Part shown: positions 41,027-49,855 of the stretch, in pieces
Numbering within the stretch: position 1 is the stretch's first letter
Layout: every line of letters begins with the position of its first letter
Source of the DNA: Actinoplanes missouriensis 431
GTDB taxonomy: Bacteria; Actinomycetota; Actinomycetes; Mycobacteriales; Micromonosporaceae
Assembly (NCBI RefSeq): GCF_000284295.1
Contig: NC_017093.1
Coordinates: forward strand, 6,758,001 to 6,822,000
DNA length: 64,000 bases
Reading direction: 5' to 3'
Notes under the pieces: generated by a model
The model's database searches: none
What the model was told of the DNA's origin: nothing
What the model saw: the letters and a program-made list of their open reading frames with translations, nothing else
Position numbers and translations under genes: made by a program

Positions 41027-42058
41027 TCAGGCCGGTGCCGGGCCGGTGGAGTTGCGGACGATCAGCTGCTGGCCGGTCGGCCGTCTGCGCGGGCGGCTGG
41101 TCGGCGGTTTCAGCGCCAGCTCGAGCGCCATCCGCCCCATGTCCGGCATCGGGAGCCGGATGGTGGTGAGGCTGGGCGCCAGGTCGCCGGCGACCGAGAC
41201 GTCGTCGAAGCCGACCACGGACATCCGGCCGGGCACCGGGATGCCGCGCTCGCGGAGGACGGCGAGCACGCCCATCGCCATCGCGTCGTTGAGCGCGATG
41301 ATCGCCGTGGTGTCCGGGTGCTCCTCGAGGATCTTCTCGGTGGCGACCCGGCCGCCCTCGCGGACGAAGTCGGTGTGCACGATCGGCATGTCGTCGAGGG
41401 AGAGACCGGCGGCGTGCAGCGCGGCGGCCACCCCGGCCATCCGGTCGATCACGGTGTTCAGCTCCGGGGTGCCGGCGACCAGGGCGATCCGGCGGTGACC
41501 GAGCCCGAGCAGATGCTCGCCGAGCGCGCGGCCGCCGGCCTCGTTGTCGGGCAGCACCGCGTCGGCGCCGAGCGCGTGCCGGCCGATCACCGCGACCCGG
41601 CCGCCCGCGTGCTGGTAACCCGCCAGGACCGTGCGGGCCTCGGCCTCCACCCGCGGATCGCCGTACCCGGAGCCGGCCACGATGATGATCCCGACCCGCT
41701 GGGCGATCAGGTTCCGGATCTGCCGCAGCTCGTGCTCGGGATCGCGCCCGGAGTGGCAGATCTGCACGAGCAGGCCCTGTTCACCGGCGAGCTGGATGAC
41801 GCCGCCGGCGATCTCGGAGAAGTACGGGTCGTCGACCTGGTGCACGATCAGCCCCACGGTGGAGCTGGACCCGCCGGCCAGGGTCCGGGCGTACGGGTTC
41901 GCGACGTACCCGAGCTCGGCGGACACCTGGCGGACACGGTTGGCGACCTCCTCGCTCACACCCTCGCGCCCGGCGAGCGCCCGCGAGGCCGTGGCCAGTG
42001 AGACTCCCGCGCGCTCAGCGACGTCGATGAGGCGCAGCCCGGGGCCCGGTTTCGGCAT
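41027..42058 (-). CDS. LacI family transcriptional regulator
   Basis: This is a 343-aa repressor. The N-terminal helix-turn-helix is LIDVAERAGVSLATASRALAG and the hinge helix is ANPYARTLAGG. The periplasmic-binding-protein-like effector domain has LIVHQVDDPYFSEI and VVGFDDVSVAGDLAPSLTTIRLP. The effector is unknown. ATG 42058 has GGGGAG about 6 nt upstream. It is divergent from a LIV-type ABC transporter across the palindrome at 42121-42156, which it very likely binds. It converges with the nitrite reductase (2-nt gap). Confidence 0.94.
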   Translation of the reverse strand: MPKPGPGLRLIDVAERAGVSLATASRALAGREGVSEEVANRVRQVSAELGYVANPYARTLAGGSSSTVGLIVHQVDDPYFSEIAGGVIQLAGEQGLLVQICHSGRDPEHELRQIRNLIAQRVGIIIVAGSGYGDPRVEAEARTVLAGYQHAGGRVAVIGRHALGADAVLPDNEAGGRALGEHLLGLGHRRIALVAGTPELNTVIDRMAGVAAALHAAGLSLDDMPIVHTDFVREGGRVATEKILEEHPDTTAIIALNDAMAMGVLAVLRERGIPVPGRMSVVGFDDVSVAGDLAPSLTTIRLPMPDMGRMALELALKPPTSRPRRRPTGQQLIVRNSTGPAPA

Positions 42059-42120
42059 CGTCGACTCCCCAGCTCTGCCAACTGAACAAAGGTATTGCCC
42101 GTGATTGATGTCACAGCATA

Positions 42121-42156
42121 GAGTACGCAAGCGCTTACGGAAGCGCTTTCGTACTC
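42121..42156. promoter_or_regulatory. Double LacI-type operator, 36-bp near-perfect palindrome
   Basis: gagtacg at the left mirrors cgtactc at the right. Between them are two AAGCGCTT boxes (42129-42136 and 42141-42148) with the central CG typical of LacI/GalR operators, 12 bp apart centre to centre. It is 22 nt before the substrate-binding protein start and 63 nt before the lacI start, so repression of both directions is expected. Confidence 0.88.
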
Positions 42157-42177
42157 GGCCCGAAGGAGCGTCCGAGG

Positions 42178-43404
42178 ATGCCGACCACGTCTTTCCGCGC
42201 ACGAATCTCCGCATACTCCCTGGCTGCGACCATGATTGTCACACTCGGCGCCTGCGGCAGCAGCGACGGTGGCGACACCCAGGACGGCGACCCGATCGTC
42301 ATCGGCGTCTCCCTCCCGCTGACCGGTGACTTCTCCGAGCCCGGCAAGGGCGTCCAGCAGGGTTACGAAGCCTGGCAGAAGATCATCAACGAGAAGGGCG
42401 GCCTGCTCGGCCGCCAGGTGGAGCTGAAGATCCTCGACGACCAGTCCAATGCGGACCGGGTCGTCGCCGACTACGAGCAACTGATCGGCAAGGACGAGGT
42501 CGACCTGGTCTTCGGCCCGTTCTCGACCCGCCTCGTGGTGCCCTCGGCCCGCGTAGCCGAGGAGTACGACATGCTCTTCGTCGAGCCGGCCGGCGCCGCC
42601 AAGGAGGTGTTCGAGCAGGGCTTCAAGAACCTCTTCTACGCCGCGCCCGCGGTCGCCAACGACCACTACAACCACCTCGCCGAGAAGATCCTGGCGATGC
42701 CGGCCGACCAGCGGCCCAAGACCGCGGCCTACGCGGCGATGGACGACCCGTTCGCGCAGGGCACGGCGTACGGCCTCAAGGAGAAGCTGGAGGCCGGTGG
42801 CGTCAAGACGGTGGTGAACGAGGTCTACCCGCCGAACACCACGGACTTCTCCGGCATCGCCGCCAAGATCGCCGACTCGAAGGCGGACGTGCTGGTCGGC
42901 GGCTCGCAGTACCAGGACGGCGTGAACCTGATCGTGGCCCTCCAGCAGCTGGGCTACCAGCCGGAACTGGCCGCGTTCTCCACCGCGCCGACCAACCCGG
43001 AGTTCGCCTCGGCGATCGGCAACAAGACCGCGGGCGTGCTCTCCCCCACCGGTTACAGCCAGGACGCGCCGTACGAGAGCAACAAGGAGTTCGTCGAGAA
43101 GTACACGGCCCAGTTCGGCAAGGCGCCCGAGGAGGACCAGGCGAACGGGTACACCACCGGTCAGGTGGTGGCCGCCGCGGTGACCGCGGTCGGCTGCGCC
43201 GAGCAGGGCGAGTGCCAGCAGAAACTGGTCGACTGGGTGCGCGCCAACACGGTGGACACCGTGGTCGGCCCGCTCAGCTGGGACGAGACCGGCAAGCCGA
43301 AGGGCGCGCACATGATCCAGCAGTGGATCGACGGCGACATCAAGATCGTGTTGCCGGAGGACGTCAAGGAGGCCGAGTTCCTCTACCCGAAGCCGGCCTG
43401 GTGA
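42178..43404 (+). CDS. ABC transporter substrate-binding lipoprotein, LIV/HAAT type
   Basis: This is a 408-aa periplasmic-binding-type protein. The signal peptide ends in lipobox LGAC, then a Gly/Ser/Asp linker. The mature part starts IVIGVSLPLTGDFSEPGKG, the usual amide/branched-chain amino acid receptor motif, and is full length. The substrate is not readable: family members bind Leu/Ile/Val, urea, amides and aromatic acids. ATG 42178 follows GAAGGAG. It is the first gene of a five-gene transporter operon under LacI control. Confidence 0.92.
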   Translation: MPTTSFRARISAYSLAATMIVTLGACGSSDGGDTQDGDPIVIGVSLPLTGDFSEPGKGVQQGYEAWQKIINEKGGLLGRQVELKILDDQSNADRVVADYEQLIGKDEVDLVFGPFSTRLVVPSARVAEEYDMLFVEPAGAAKEVFEQGFKNLFYAAPAVANDHYNHLAEKILAMPADQRPKTAAYAAMDDPFAQGTAYGLKEKLEAGGVKTVVNEVYPPNTTDFSGIAAKIADSKADVLVGGSQYQDGVNLIVALQQLGYQPELAAFSTAPTNPEFASAIGNKTAGVLSPTGYSQDAPYESNKEFVEKYTAQFGKAPEEDQANGYTTGQVVAAAVTAVGCAEQGECQQKLVDWVRANTVDTVVGPLSWDETGKPKGAHMIQQWIDGDIKIVLPEDVKEAEFLYPKPAW

Positions 43405-43411
43405 TGCGCTG

Positions 43412-44299
43412 ATGCCATCCGGTGCGCTGCTGTTCCAGAGCATCCTGCTGGGCCTGCTGCTGGGCGGTCTCTACGCCCTGCTGGCCTCGGGGCTGACCCT
43501 CTACTTCGGCATCATGCGGGTGGTGATGATCGCCCACTCGGCGTTCCTCATCCTCGCCGCCTACCTGGCGTGGTACCTGCACGAACGGGCCGGCATCGAC
43601 CCGCTGCTCTCGATGCTCGTCACGGTTCCGCTCTTCTTCGGCGCCGGTGTCGGGCTGCAGCGTCTCCTGCTCACCCGGTTACGGCCGGCCACCCTGACCA
43701 TGATGTCGGTGCTGCTGACGTTCGCGATCGCGCTGCTCATCGAGGGGTTGCTCGGCTACGCGTTCACCGGCACACAGCGGCGCATCAACCTCGGGTACGG
43801 GTCGGCCAGCCTCGAGCTGTTCGGAGCCCGGATCGCGGTGGTCAAACTGATCGCGTTCGGGCTCGCCGCGGTCGCGCTCACGACGCTCTACCTGCTGATG
43901 AAGCGCACCCGTTTCGGCTGGGCGCTGCGCGCGACCATCCAGCACCGGGACGCGGCCCGGCTGCTCGGCATCGACACCGAGAGGGTGGCCGGCTACGGCT
44001 TCGGCATCGGGCTGGCCACCGCGGCGATCGGCGGCACCGCGCTGTCGCTGGACACCACGATCTATCCGTCGCTGCACTGGCACTGGATCGGCCCGCTCAT
44101 GGCGATCATCGTGGTGGGCGGGCTGGGCAGCGTGCCGGGCGCGGCGATCGCGGCGATGGTGCTCGGGATGGCGCAGAGCCTGCTCCAGATCCCGATGGGC
44201 ACCACCTGGGCGCAGACGGTCTTCTACGTCGCGCTCTTCGCCACCCTGGCGTTCCGGCCACAAGGGTTCTTCGGAGGCCGCCTTGCTCAACGCTTCTAG
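43412..44299 (+). CDS. ABC transporter permease, LivH type
   Basis: This is a 295-aa inner-membrane permease with about eight helices. Family segments are GGLYALLASGLTLYFGIMRV near the start and the EAA-like loop ATIQHRDAARLLGIDTERV. It pairs with the LivM-type permease, whose start overlaps its end by 17 nt. It forms the translocation pore for the substrate delivered by the 42178 lipoprotein. Confidence 0.93.
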   Translation: MPSGALLFQSILLGLLLGGLYALLASGLTLYFGIMRVVMIAHSAFLILAAYLAWYLHERAGIDPLLSMLVTVPLFFGAGVGLQRLLLTRLRPATLTMMSVLLTFAIALLIEGLLGYAFTGTQRRINLGYGSASLELFGARIAVVKLIAFGLAAVALTTLYLLMKRTRFGWALRATIQHRDAARLLGIDTERVAGYGFGIGLATAAIGGTALSLDTTIYPSLHWHWIGPLMAIIVVGGLGSVPGAAIAAMVLGMAQSLLQIPMGTTWAQTVFYVALFATLAFRPQGFFGGRLAQRF

Positions 44300-45320
44300 G
44301 TACCTCAAGATCGGCGCGATCGTCCTGCTCGCGGTGGCGGTCCTCGCCTTCCCGAGCGTCGCGCCGAACCCGTACATCCTGTCGGCCGGCGTGCTGGTGC
44401 TCTACTACGCGGCGCTCTCCACCTCGTGGAACTTCGTGGGCGGCTTCACCGGCTACATCTCGCTGGGGCACGGCGCGCTCGCCGGTCTGGGCGCCTACGG
44501 CACCGGTCTGCTGGTGGCGAAGGGCGGGCTTCCGCCCTTCCTCGCCCTCTTCGCGGGGGCCGCTGCGGTCGCGGCCCTCGCGGTCCCGATCGGCTTCGCC
44601 GCCCTGCGGGTACGGGGGGCGTCGTTCGTCATCGTGTCGATCGCGCTGGTCCTGATCCTCCTGCTGGTGTTCCAGAGCTGGGCCTCGGTCACCGGGGGCT
44701 CGCGCGGACTCGTCGTCCCCCGGCCGTTCGACCTGACCCGGCCCGAGCACCACCGGGTCTTCTACTACCTCTTCGCCGGACTGGTCACCGTGGCGCTGCT
44801 GGCCTGGTGGCTGATCGACAGGTCCCGGTTCGGTCTGGGACTCAAGTCGATCCGCGAGGACGAGGACAAGGCGGAGGCTCTGGGGACCGCCACCTTCGCG
44901 TACAAATTGATCGTCTTCGTGGTCTCCGCGGGTTTCACCGCTCTGGCCGGCGGGCTGTACGCGCTCTGGTTCGGCGACCTCGACCCGGTCTTCCAGTTCT
45001 CCATCCTCACCGGCTCCTACCTGGTGCTGATGGCGCTGCTGGGCGGGGTGCGGCAGCTGTTCGGCCCGGTCGCCGGCGCGATCATCGTGGGCGTCGCCCT
45101 CGAATACTTCAAGGTCGAGTACGGCGACACCCCGCTGCACCTCGTGGCGACCGGCCTGCTGCTCGCGCTCGTGGTGCTCTTCATGCCGGACGGCATCCTG
45201 CCGGCCATCGGCGACCTGCTGAAACGCTTCGACCGGACCAAGCGGTCCTCGATCCGTGAGGTCAGCGCTGCCGAGCTTCGCGAGCAACGCCTCGCCGAGG
45301 CGAAAGGAGCGGCCCGATGA
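44283..45320 (+). CDS. ABC transporter permease, LivM type
   Basis: This is a 345-aa membrane permease. The LivM signature SWNFVGGFTGYISLGHGALAGLGAYG and the cytoplasmic EAA loop GLGLKSIREDEDKAEALGT are clear. TTG 44283 is chosen because GGAGG lies 5 nt upstream, inside the end of the previous gene. The cytoplasmic C-terminus is charged. It overlaps the ATPase gene by 4 nt (ATGA). Confidence 0.93.
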   Translation: MLNASRYLKIGAIVLLAVAVLAFPSVAPNPYILSAGVLVLYYAALSTSWNFVGGFTGYISLGHGALAGLGAYGTGLLVAKGGLPPFLALFAGAAAVAALAVPIGFAALRVRGASFVIVSIALVLILLLVFQSWASVTGGSRGLVVPRPFDLTRPEHHRVFYYLFAGLVTVALLAWWLIDRSRFGLGLKSIREDEDKAEALGTATFAYKLIVFVVSAGFTALAGGLYALWFGDLDPVFQFSILTGSYLVLMALLGGVRQLFGPVAGAIIVGVALEYFKVEYGDTPLHLVATGLLLALVVLFMPDGILPAIGDLLKRFDRTKRSSIREVSAAELREQRLAEAKGAAR

Positions 45321-46054
45321 CCGCGACCTCCCTGGCCACCCACGAGCTGCGCAAGGCGTTCGGCGGCGTGACCGCGCTGGACGGCGCCACCGTCGAGTTC
45401 CAGCACGGCAAGGTGAACGCGCTGATCGGGCCGAACGGCTCCGGCAAGACGACGTTCTTCAACTGCGTGACCGGCATGATCAAGCCGGACAGCGGCGTGG
45501 TCAGCTACGCCGGCAAGGACATCACCGGCAAGGCGCCGCACCGGATCGCCCGGCACGGCCTCGGTCGCACCTTCCAGCTCTGCCGGACCTTCCCTCGCAT
45601 GACGGCGCTGGAGAACGTGCTCTCCGCCGTACAGCCGAAGGGGTTGATCGGGGGTCTGCGCGGGGCGAAGCGCCGCAGCGAGATCGACCGGGCGATGAGC
45701 TGGCTGACCCGGCTCGGCATCGAGCACCTGGCCGGCAACGAGGCCCGGGACATGTCCTGGGGGCAGCAGAAACTTCTCGAACTGGCGGGCGTGCTGATGG
45801 CGGAGCCGGCGACCGTGCTGCTCGACGAGCCGGCCGGCGGGGTGAACCCGGCGCTGCTGGACCGGATCGGGGTGCTGGTCCGCGAACTGAACGCGGAGGG
45901 CCGCACCTTCGTGATCGTGGAGCACAACATGGACCTGGTCATGAGCATCAGCGACCACATCGTGGTCTTCGACCGGGGCCGCCCGATCGCCGAGGGACCG
46001 CCGTCGGTGATCAAGACGGACGAGCGCGTGTTGGGGGCATACCTTGGCGTCTGA
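45317..46054 (+). CDS. ABC transporter ATP-binding protein, LivG type
   Basis: This is a 245-aa ATPase. Walker A is GPNGSGKTT, the signature loop is the LivG variant DMSWGQQKLLELAG, and Walker B is TVLLDEPAGGVNP, followed by the H-loop in VEHNMDLVM. The C-terminal AYLGV is typical of LivG. It forms a heterodimer with the LivF-type protein and overlaps it by 11 nt. Confidence 0.94.
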   Translation: MTATSLATHELRKAFGGVTALDGATVEFQHGKVNALIGPNGSGKTTFFNCVTGMIKPDSGVVSYAGKDITGKAPHRIARHGLGRTFQLCRTFPRMTALENVLSAVQPKGLIGGLRGAKRRSEIDRAMSWLTRLGIEHLAGNEARDMSWGQQKLLELAGVLMAEPATVLLDEPAGGVNPALLDRIGVLVRELNAEGRTFVIVEHNMDLVMSISDHIVVFDRGRPIAEGPPSVIKTDERVLGAYLGV

Positions 46055-46793
46055 GCTTTCTCTCGTCGACATCGTCGCCGGTTACGGCCGCGCGGCGCCG
46101 GTGCTCCGCGGCTTCAGCGTCGAGGTGCCGGCCGGGAAGATCGTCTGTCTGGTGGGGCCGAACGGCGCCGGCAAGTCCACCGTGCTGAAGGTGGCCGGTG
46201 GCCTGCTCAAACCCCGGGACGGGAAGGTGCTGGTCGGCGGCGAGGACGTCACCGGCCGGGGGCCGCAGGCCATGCTCGCGGCCGGGGTGTCGCTGGTGCT
46301 GCAGGGGCACAGCGTGTTCCGGGAGATGACCGTCGAGGAGAACGTGCTGCTCGGCGCGTACACGCTGCGCGACAAGGCCCTTCTCAGCAAGCGCGTGGCG
46401 TTCGTGAAAGAGGTCTTCCCGGTGGTCGCCGACCGCTGGGGATCGCTCGCCGGTCTGCTCTCCGGCGGGCAGCAGAAACAGGTGGAGTTCGCCCGGTCGC
46501 TGATGGTGGACCCGAAGGTCGTCCTGCTGGACGAGCCGTCGATGGGTCTCGACCCGAAAGCAACCGGCACGGTGTTCGAACAGGTCGTGCGGATGCGTGA
46601 CGCCGGCACGGCGGTGCTGCTCGTCGAGCAGAACGCCCGCCGCGCGCTGGAGACCGCGGACCTCGGGTGCGTGCTCGACCTCGGGCGCGTGCACATCTCC
46701 GGGCCTGCCTCGGAACTACTGGCTGATCCACAGCTCGGGGAGCTCTATCTCGGCGGCCGTCCCGCCGAGCCTGGTGTAAAACCGAAGATCTGA
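46044..46793 (+). CDS. ABC transporter ATP-binding protein, LivF type
   Basis: This is a 249-aa ATPase. Walker A is GPNGAGKST, the signature loop is LLSGGQQKQVEFARSL, Walker B is VVLLDEPSMGLDP, and the H-loop/switch is LVEQNARRAL. The start is TTG 46044, inside the end of livG. It completes a five-component importer. The two secreted proteins that follow are only 10 nt downstream, so the operon probably continues. Confidence 0.94.
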   Translation: MASELSLVDIVAGYGRAAPVLRGFSVEVPAGKIVCLVGPNGAGKSTVLKVAGGLLKPRDGKVLVGGEDVTGRGPQAMLAAGVSLVLQGHSVFREMTVEENVLLGAYTLRDKALLSKRVAFVKEVFPVVADRWGSLAGLLSGGQQKQVEFARSLMVDPKVVLLDEPSMGLDPKATGTVFEQVVRMRDAGTAVLLVEQNARRALETADLGCVLDLGRVHISGPASELLADPQLGELYLGGRPAEPGVKPKI

Positions 46794-46803
46794 AAGGTCG
46801 TCC

Positions 46804-47745
46804 ATGAGACGAGCCCTAGGAGTCACCGTCGCCGCCGTCCTGGTGGCGGCCCTCGGAACACCGGTCAACGCGGGGGATCCAGGCCCGCGTGACGTCCATC
46901 CGTCCCTCCGCTCCGATCTGATCGCGTTCTACGACTTCGACCACCCGATGCCCGACGATCCGGCCCTCGAACGGGACCAGGGCCGGTCCTCCACCGAGAT
47001 CGAACTGATCAACGGTGGGGCCGCCCAGCGGATACCGGACAACGCGTACCCGGGCAGCCGGCGGGCCCTGCAGACGAAGCAGGTAACCCCGGACGCGACG
47101 ACCAACGACGACTGGAAGGCCGGCGTCTACTCGGCGACCGGCGTGCGCACGCTGCGGGCCTTCAACGCCGTGGGCGGCACCACGGTGATGGGCTGGTTCA
47201 AGCGCTCCATGGACGGCCCGCTGCTCAACACCGTCACCCCGGCGCCGGACGACAGGTTCAACGCGATCGGCCTGGCCGGCGTGCTGACCGGCGACTCCGA
47301 CGGGCACGGCGTCCGCGCCCTGCTGGAGCTGATCGACGTGCAGGGCACGCTGCGGCTGGTCGCCCTCGGCAGGCGGCTCGACGGTGGCGCCTCGCAGACG
47401 TTCGCGGCGACCGAGGACTGGAAGACCCTGCTGCCCAAGGACAAGTGGGTGCACCTCGCCGCCACGTTCGACTTCAACGCCGGGACGATGGCGTTGTACC
47501 GCAACGGCGTGCCGGTCGAGGGCTTCTACACCGTGACCGGCGACCCGTGGCTGGTCAGCGGTCCCGGCCCGCACGTCACCACGGCCACCGACCCGCGTGG
47601 CATCAAGATCGGCGGGAGCTTCCCGCAGAACACCGTCGAGCGCAACCCGTGTGACTGCCGGATGGACGCGCTCATGTTCCTGGACCGCTCACTGACGGCC
47701 CGGGACGTCGCGAACCAGTACCGCTACATGAGAAACCGGGGGTAA
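46804..47745 (+). CDS. Secreted LamG-like (concanavalin-fold) protein
   Basis: This is a 313-aa exported protein. The signal peptide is MRRALGVTVAAVLVAALGTPVNA. The mature region reads as one LamG/laminin-G-like jelly roll: LIAFYDFDHPMPDD, TVMGWFKRSMDGPLL, KWVHLAATFDFNAGTMALYRNGVPVE and the closing DALMFLDRSLTARDVANQYRY. Such domains bind polysaccharides or proteins; no catalytic motif is visible. It sits between the transporter and the sugar dehydrogenase, with a 3-nt gap to the latter. Confidence 0.85.
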   Translation: MRRALGVTVAAVLVAALGTPVNAGDPGPRDVHPSLRSDLIAFYDFDHPMPDDPALERDQGRSSTEIELINGGAAQRIPDNAYPGSRRALQTKQVTPDATTNDDWKAGVYSATGVRTLRAFNAVGGTTVMGWFKRSMDGPLLNTVTPAPDDRFNAIGLAGVLTGDSDGHGVRALLELIDVQGTLRLVALGRRLDGGASQTFAATEDWKTLLPKDKWVHLAATFDFNAGTMALYRNGVPVEGFYTVTGDPWLVSGPGPHVTTATDPRGIKIGGSFPQNTVERNPCDCRMDALMFLDRSLTARDVANQYRYMRNRG

Positions 47746-47748
47746 CTC

Positions 47749-49818
47749 ATGCGCCGCTTCATCCTGCCCATCCTGCTACTACTGTCCACTTTGGTGGCTT
47801 TCCCCGGCCGGGCGATGGCCGCCGAGGCGATCGACGACCCGATCCCGAACGAGCCGGTCATGTCCCGGCTCGGGCTCGTGCTCGACGAGTACGCGCAGTT
47901 CCCGCAGTCGTTCACCAACCCGCCGCTGACCGATCAGCGCCTCAACCGGATCGCCCGGATCAACACGATCCTGGAGCTGCCGGACGGCTCGGGCCGCCGC
48001 GCGGTGCCCGACCTCAACGGCAACCTGTACCTGGTGAAGAACGGGGTACCGCACGTCTACCTCGACGTGGCGGCCACGTTCGCACCGCAGTTCTTCTCCG
48101 GCCGGGGCCTGGGCCAGGGCTTCGGGTACGTGACGTTCCACCCCGACTTCAAGAAGAACGGCCTGTTCTACACGATCCACACCGAGCAGGCGACGCTGAC
48201 CACGGCGGTACCGGATTACGAGCAGTCCGGCACCACGCTCTTCCACGGCGTGATCAATGAGTGGACCGCCACGAACCCGGCTGCCGACACGTTCGCCGGC
48301 ACCCATCGTGAGCTGCTGCGAATCGGCTTCGCCGGCCAGATCCACGGCATTCAGGAGATCAACTTCAACCCGACGGCGAAGCGTGGCACCGCCGAGTACG
48401 GCAAGCTGTACCTCGCTGTCGGCGACGGCGGCATCGGCGTGCGCACCACCGACCCGCAGAACCTCGCCATCCCGCACGGCAAGCTGCTGCGGATCGACCC
48501 GCGCGGCACCGACTCGGCCAACGGCAAGTACGGCATCCCCGCCGACAACCCGTTCGCCGGCCAGGCCGGGGCGCTCGGCGAGATCTGGTCCTACGGTTAC
48601 CGCGACCCGCACCGGTTCAGCTGGGACCCGGCCACCGGCCGGATGTACCTCGGCCACATCGGCGAGAAGACCATCGAGGCGATCTACGAGGTCCGGCGCG
48701 GCGACAACATGGGCTGGAGCGAGCGGGAGGGCGCGTTCGTCTTCGACCGCAACGCCACGAACGTCTGCGACAGGCTCTACCCGCTGCCGGAGAACGACGC
48801 CGAGTACGGGTACGTCTACCCGGTCGCCGCGTACGACCACAACCCGGCGCCGGACTGGAACTGCACCTCCGACGTCGGTGTCGCGGTCGCCGGCGGCTTC
48901 GTCTACCGGGGTCACGCGATCCCGGCGCTGCGCGGCAAGTACGTCTTCGGCGACCTGGTCGCCGGCAACGTCTTCTACACCGAGGTCAGCGAGATGAAGC
49001 GCGGTGGCCCGCCGGCCACCATCCACCGGCTGCACCTGTTCAACTCCGCCGGCGAGTCGGTCCGGATGCAGCAGCTCTCCGGCCCCGGCGCGCCGGGCGA
49101 CCCGAACCGGGTGGACCTTCGGTTCGGCACCGACAACCGGGGTGAGCTCTACATCCTGGCCAAGGCGAACGGCAAGGTGTGGAAGGTGACCGGCACGAAG
49201 ACCTTCGCCGCCGGTCCGGTCGGGCACCACCGGGTGCACGGGACCGCCGTCGCCGCCAACTGGGCGCCGGTGACCCCGTCGAAGTGGCAGTTCACCGGCC
49301 GGGAGCTGATCCTCGCCGAGGCCGGCGCCGACCCGGGCGCGCCGCGGCGGCCGTTCGAGTACGCGGTGCTGACCAAGGGCCCGGCGTTCTCCAGCGTGGA
49401 GGTGAACGCGGAGGTACGGCTGGACACCCCGGTCGACGTGTCGAACCGGGACGTGATCATCGTGTTCGGCTACCAGTCACCGACGCAGTTCTACTACGCG
49501 CACCTGTCCAGCGATAACACGATCTACCCGCACAACGGCATCTTCAAGGTCAACAACGCCGATCGGGAGCGGATCGACTACCAGTGGAACGGCCGGTCGC
49601 GCGGGGCCAACCCGGCGATCACCGACACCGCCTGGCACGACGTCAAGGTCAAGCACCTGCCGGCCAGCGGGCAGATCGCCGTCTACGTCGACGGCGGCAA
49701 GGATCCGATCATGACGGCGGTGGACAAGACGTTCGCCTCCGGCCGGGTCGGGTTCGGGTCGTTCGACAACATCGGGCGGGCCCGGGACTTCACGGTCACC
49801 GGAACTCCCGCGCCGTGA
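47749..49818 (+). CDS. Secreted glucose/sorbosone dehydrogenase-like protein with C-terminal jelly-roll domain
   Basis: This 689-aa protein has signal peptide MRRFILPILLLLSTLVAFPGRAMA. Residues about 45-480 form a six-bladed propeller of the PQQ-dependent soluble glucose/sorbosone dehydrogenase family (GQGFGYVTFHPDFKKNG, QIHGIQEINFNP, YLAVGDGG, SYGYRDPHRFSWDP, VAVAGGFVYRGHAIPALRGKY). The C-terminal 180 residues look like a DUF1080/LamG sugar-binding domain. PQQ use is a family-based inference. It probably belongs to the same LacI-controlled unit. A 12-bp terminator follows. Confidence 0.87.
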   Translation: MRRFILPILLLLSTLVAFPGRAMAAEAIDDPIPNEPVMSRLGLVLDEYAQFPQSFTNPPLTDQRLNRIARINTILELPDGSGRRAVPDLNGNLYLVKNGVPHVYLDVAATFAPQFFSGRGLGQGFGYVTFHPDFKKNGLFYTIHTEQATLTTAVPDYEQSGTTLFHGVINEWTATNPAADTFAGTHRELLRIGFAGQIHGIQEINFNPTAKRGTAEYGKLYLAVGDGGIGVRTTDPQNLAIPHGKLLRIDPRGTDSANGKYGIPADNPFAGQAGALGEIWSYGYRDPHRFSWDPATGRMYLGHIGEKTIEAIYEVRRGDNMGWSEREGAFVFDRNATNVCDRLYPLPENDAEYGYVYPVAAYDHNPAPDWNCTSDVGVAVAGGFVYRGHAIPALRGKYVFGDLVAGNVFYTEVSEMKRGGPPATIHRLHLFNSAGESVRMQQLSGPGAPGDPNRVDLRFGTDNRGELYILAKANGKVWKVTGTKTFAAGPVGHHRVHGTAVAANWAPVTPSKWQFTGRELILAEAGADPGAPRRPFEYAVLTKGPAFSSVEVNAEVRLDTPVDVSNRDVIIVFGYQSPTQFYYAHLSSDNTIYPHNGIFKVNNADRERIDYQWNGRSRGANPAITDTAWHDVKVKHLPASGQIAVYVDGGKDPIMTAVDKTFASGRVGFGSFDNIGRARDFTVTGTPAP

Positions 49819-49825
49819 CGAGCTG

Positions 49826-49855
49826 CCGTGGCCGGGTGGGTCTACCCGGCCACGG
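49826..49855. terminator. Bidirectional terminator between convergent genes
   Basis: A perfect 12-bp stem (ccgtggccgggt / acccggccacgg) with a 6-nt loop starts 8 nt after the dehydrogenase stop and overlaps the last codons of the convergent MBL hydrolase. Confidence 0.82.
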
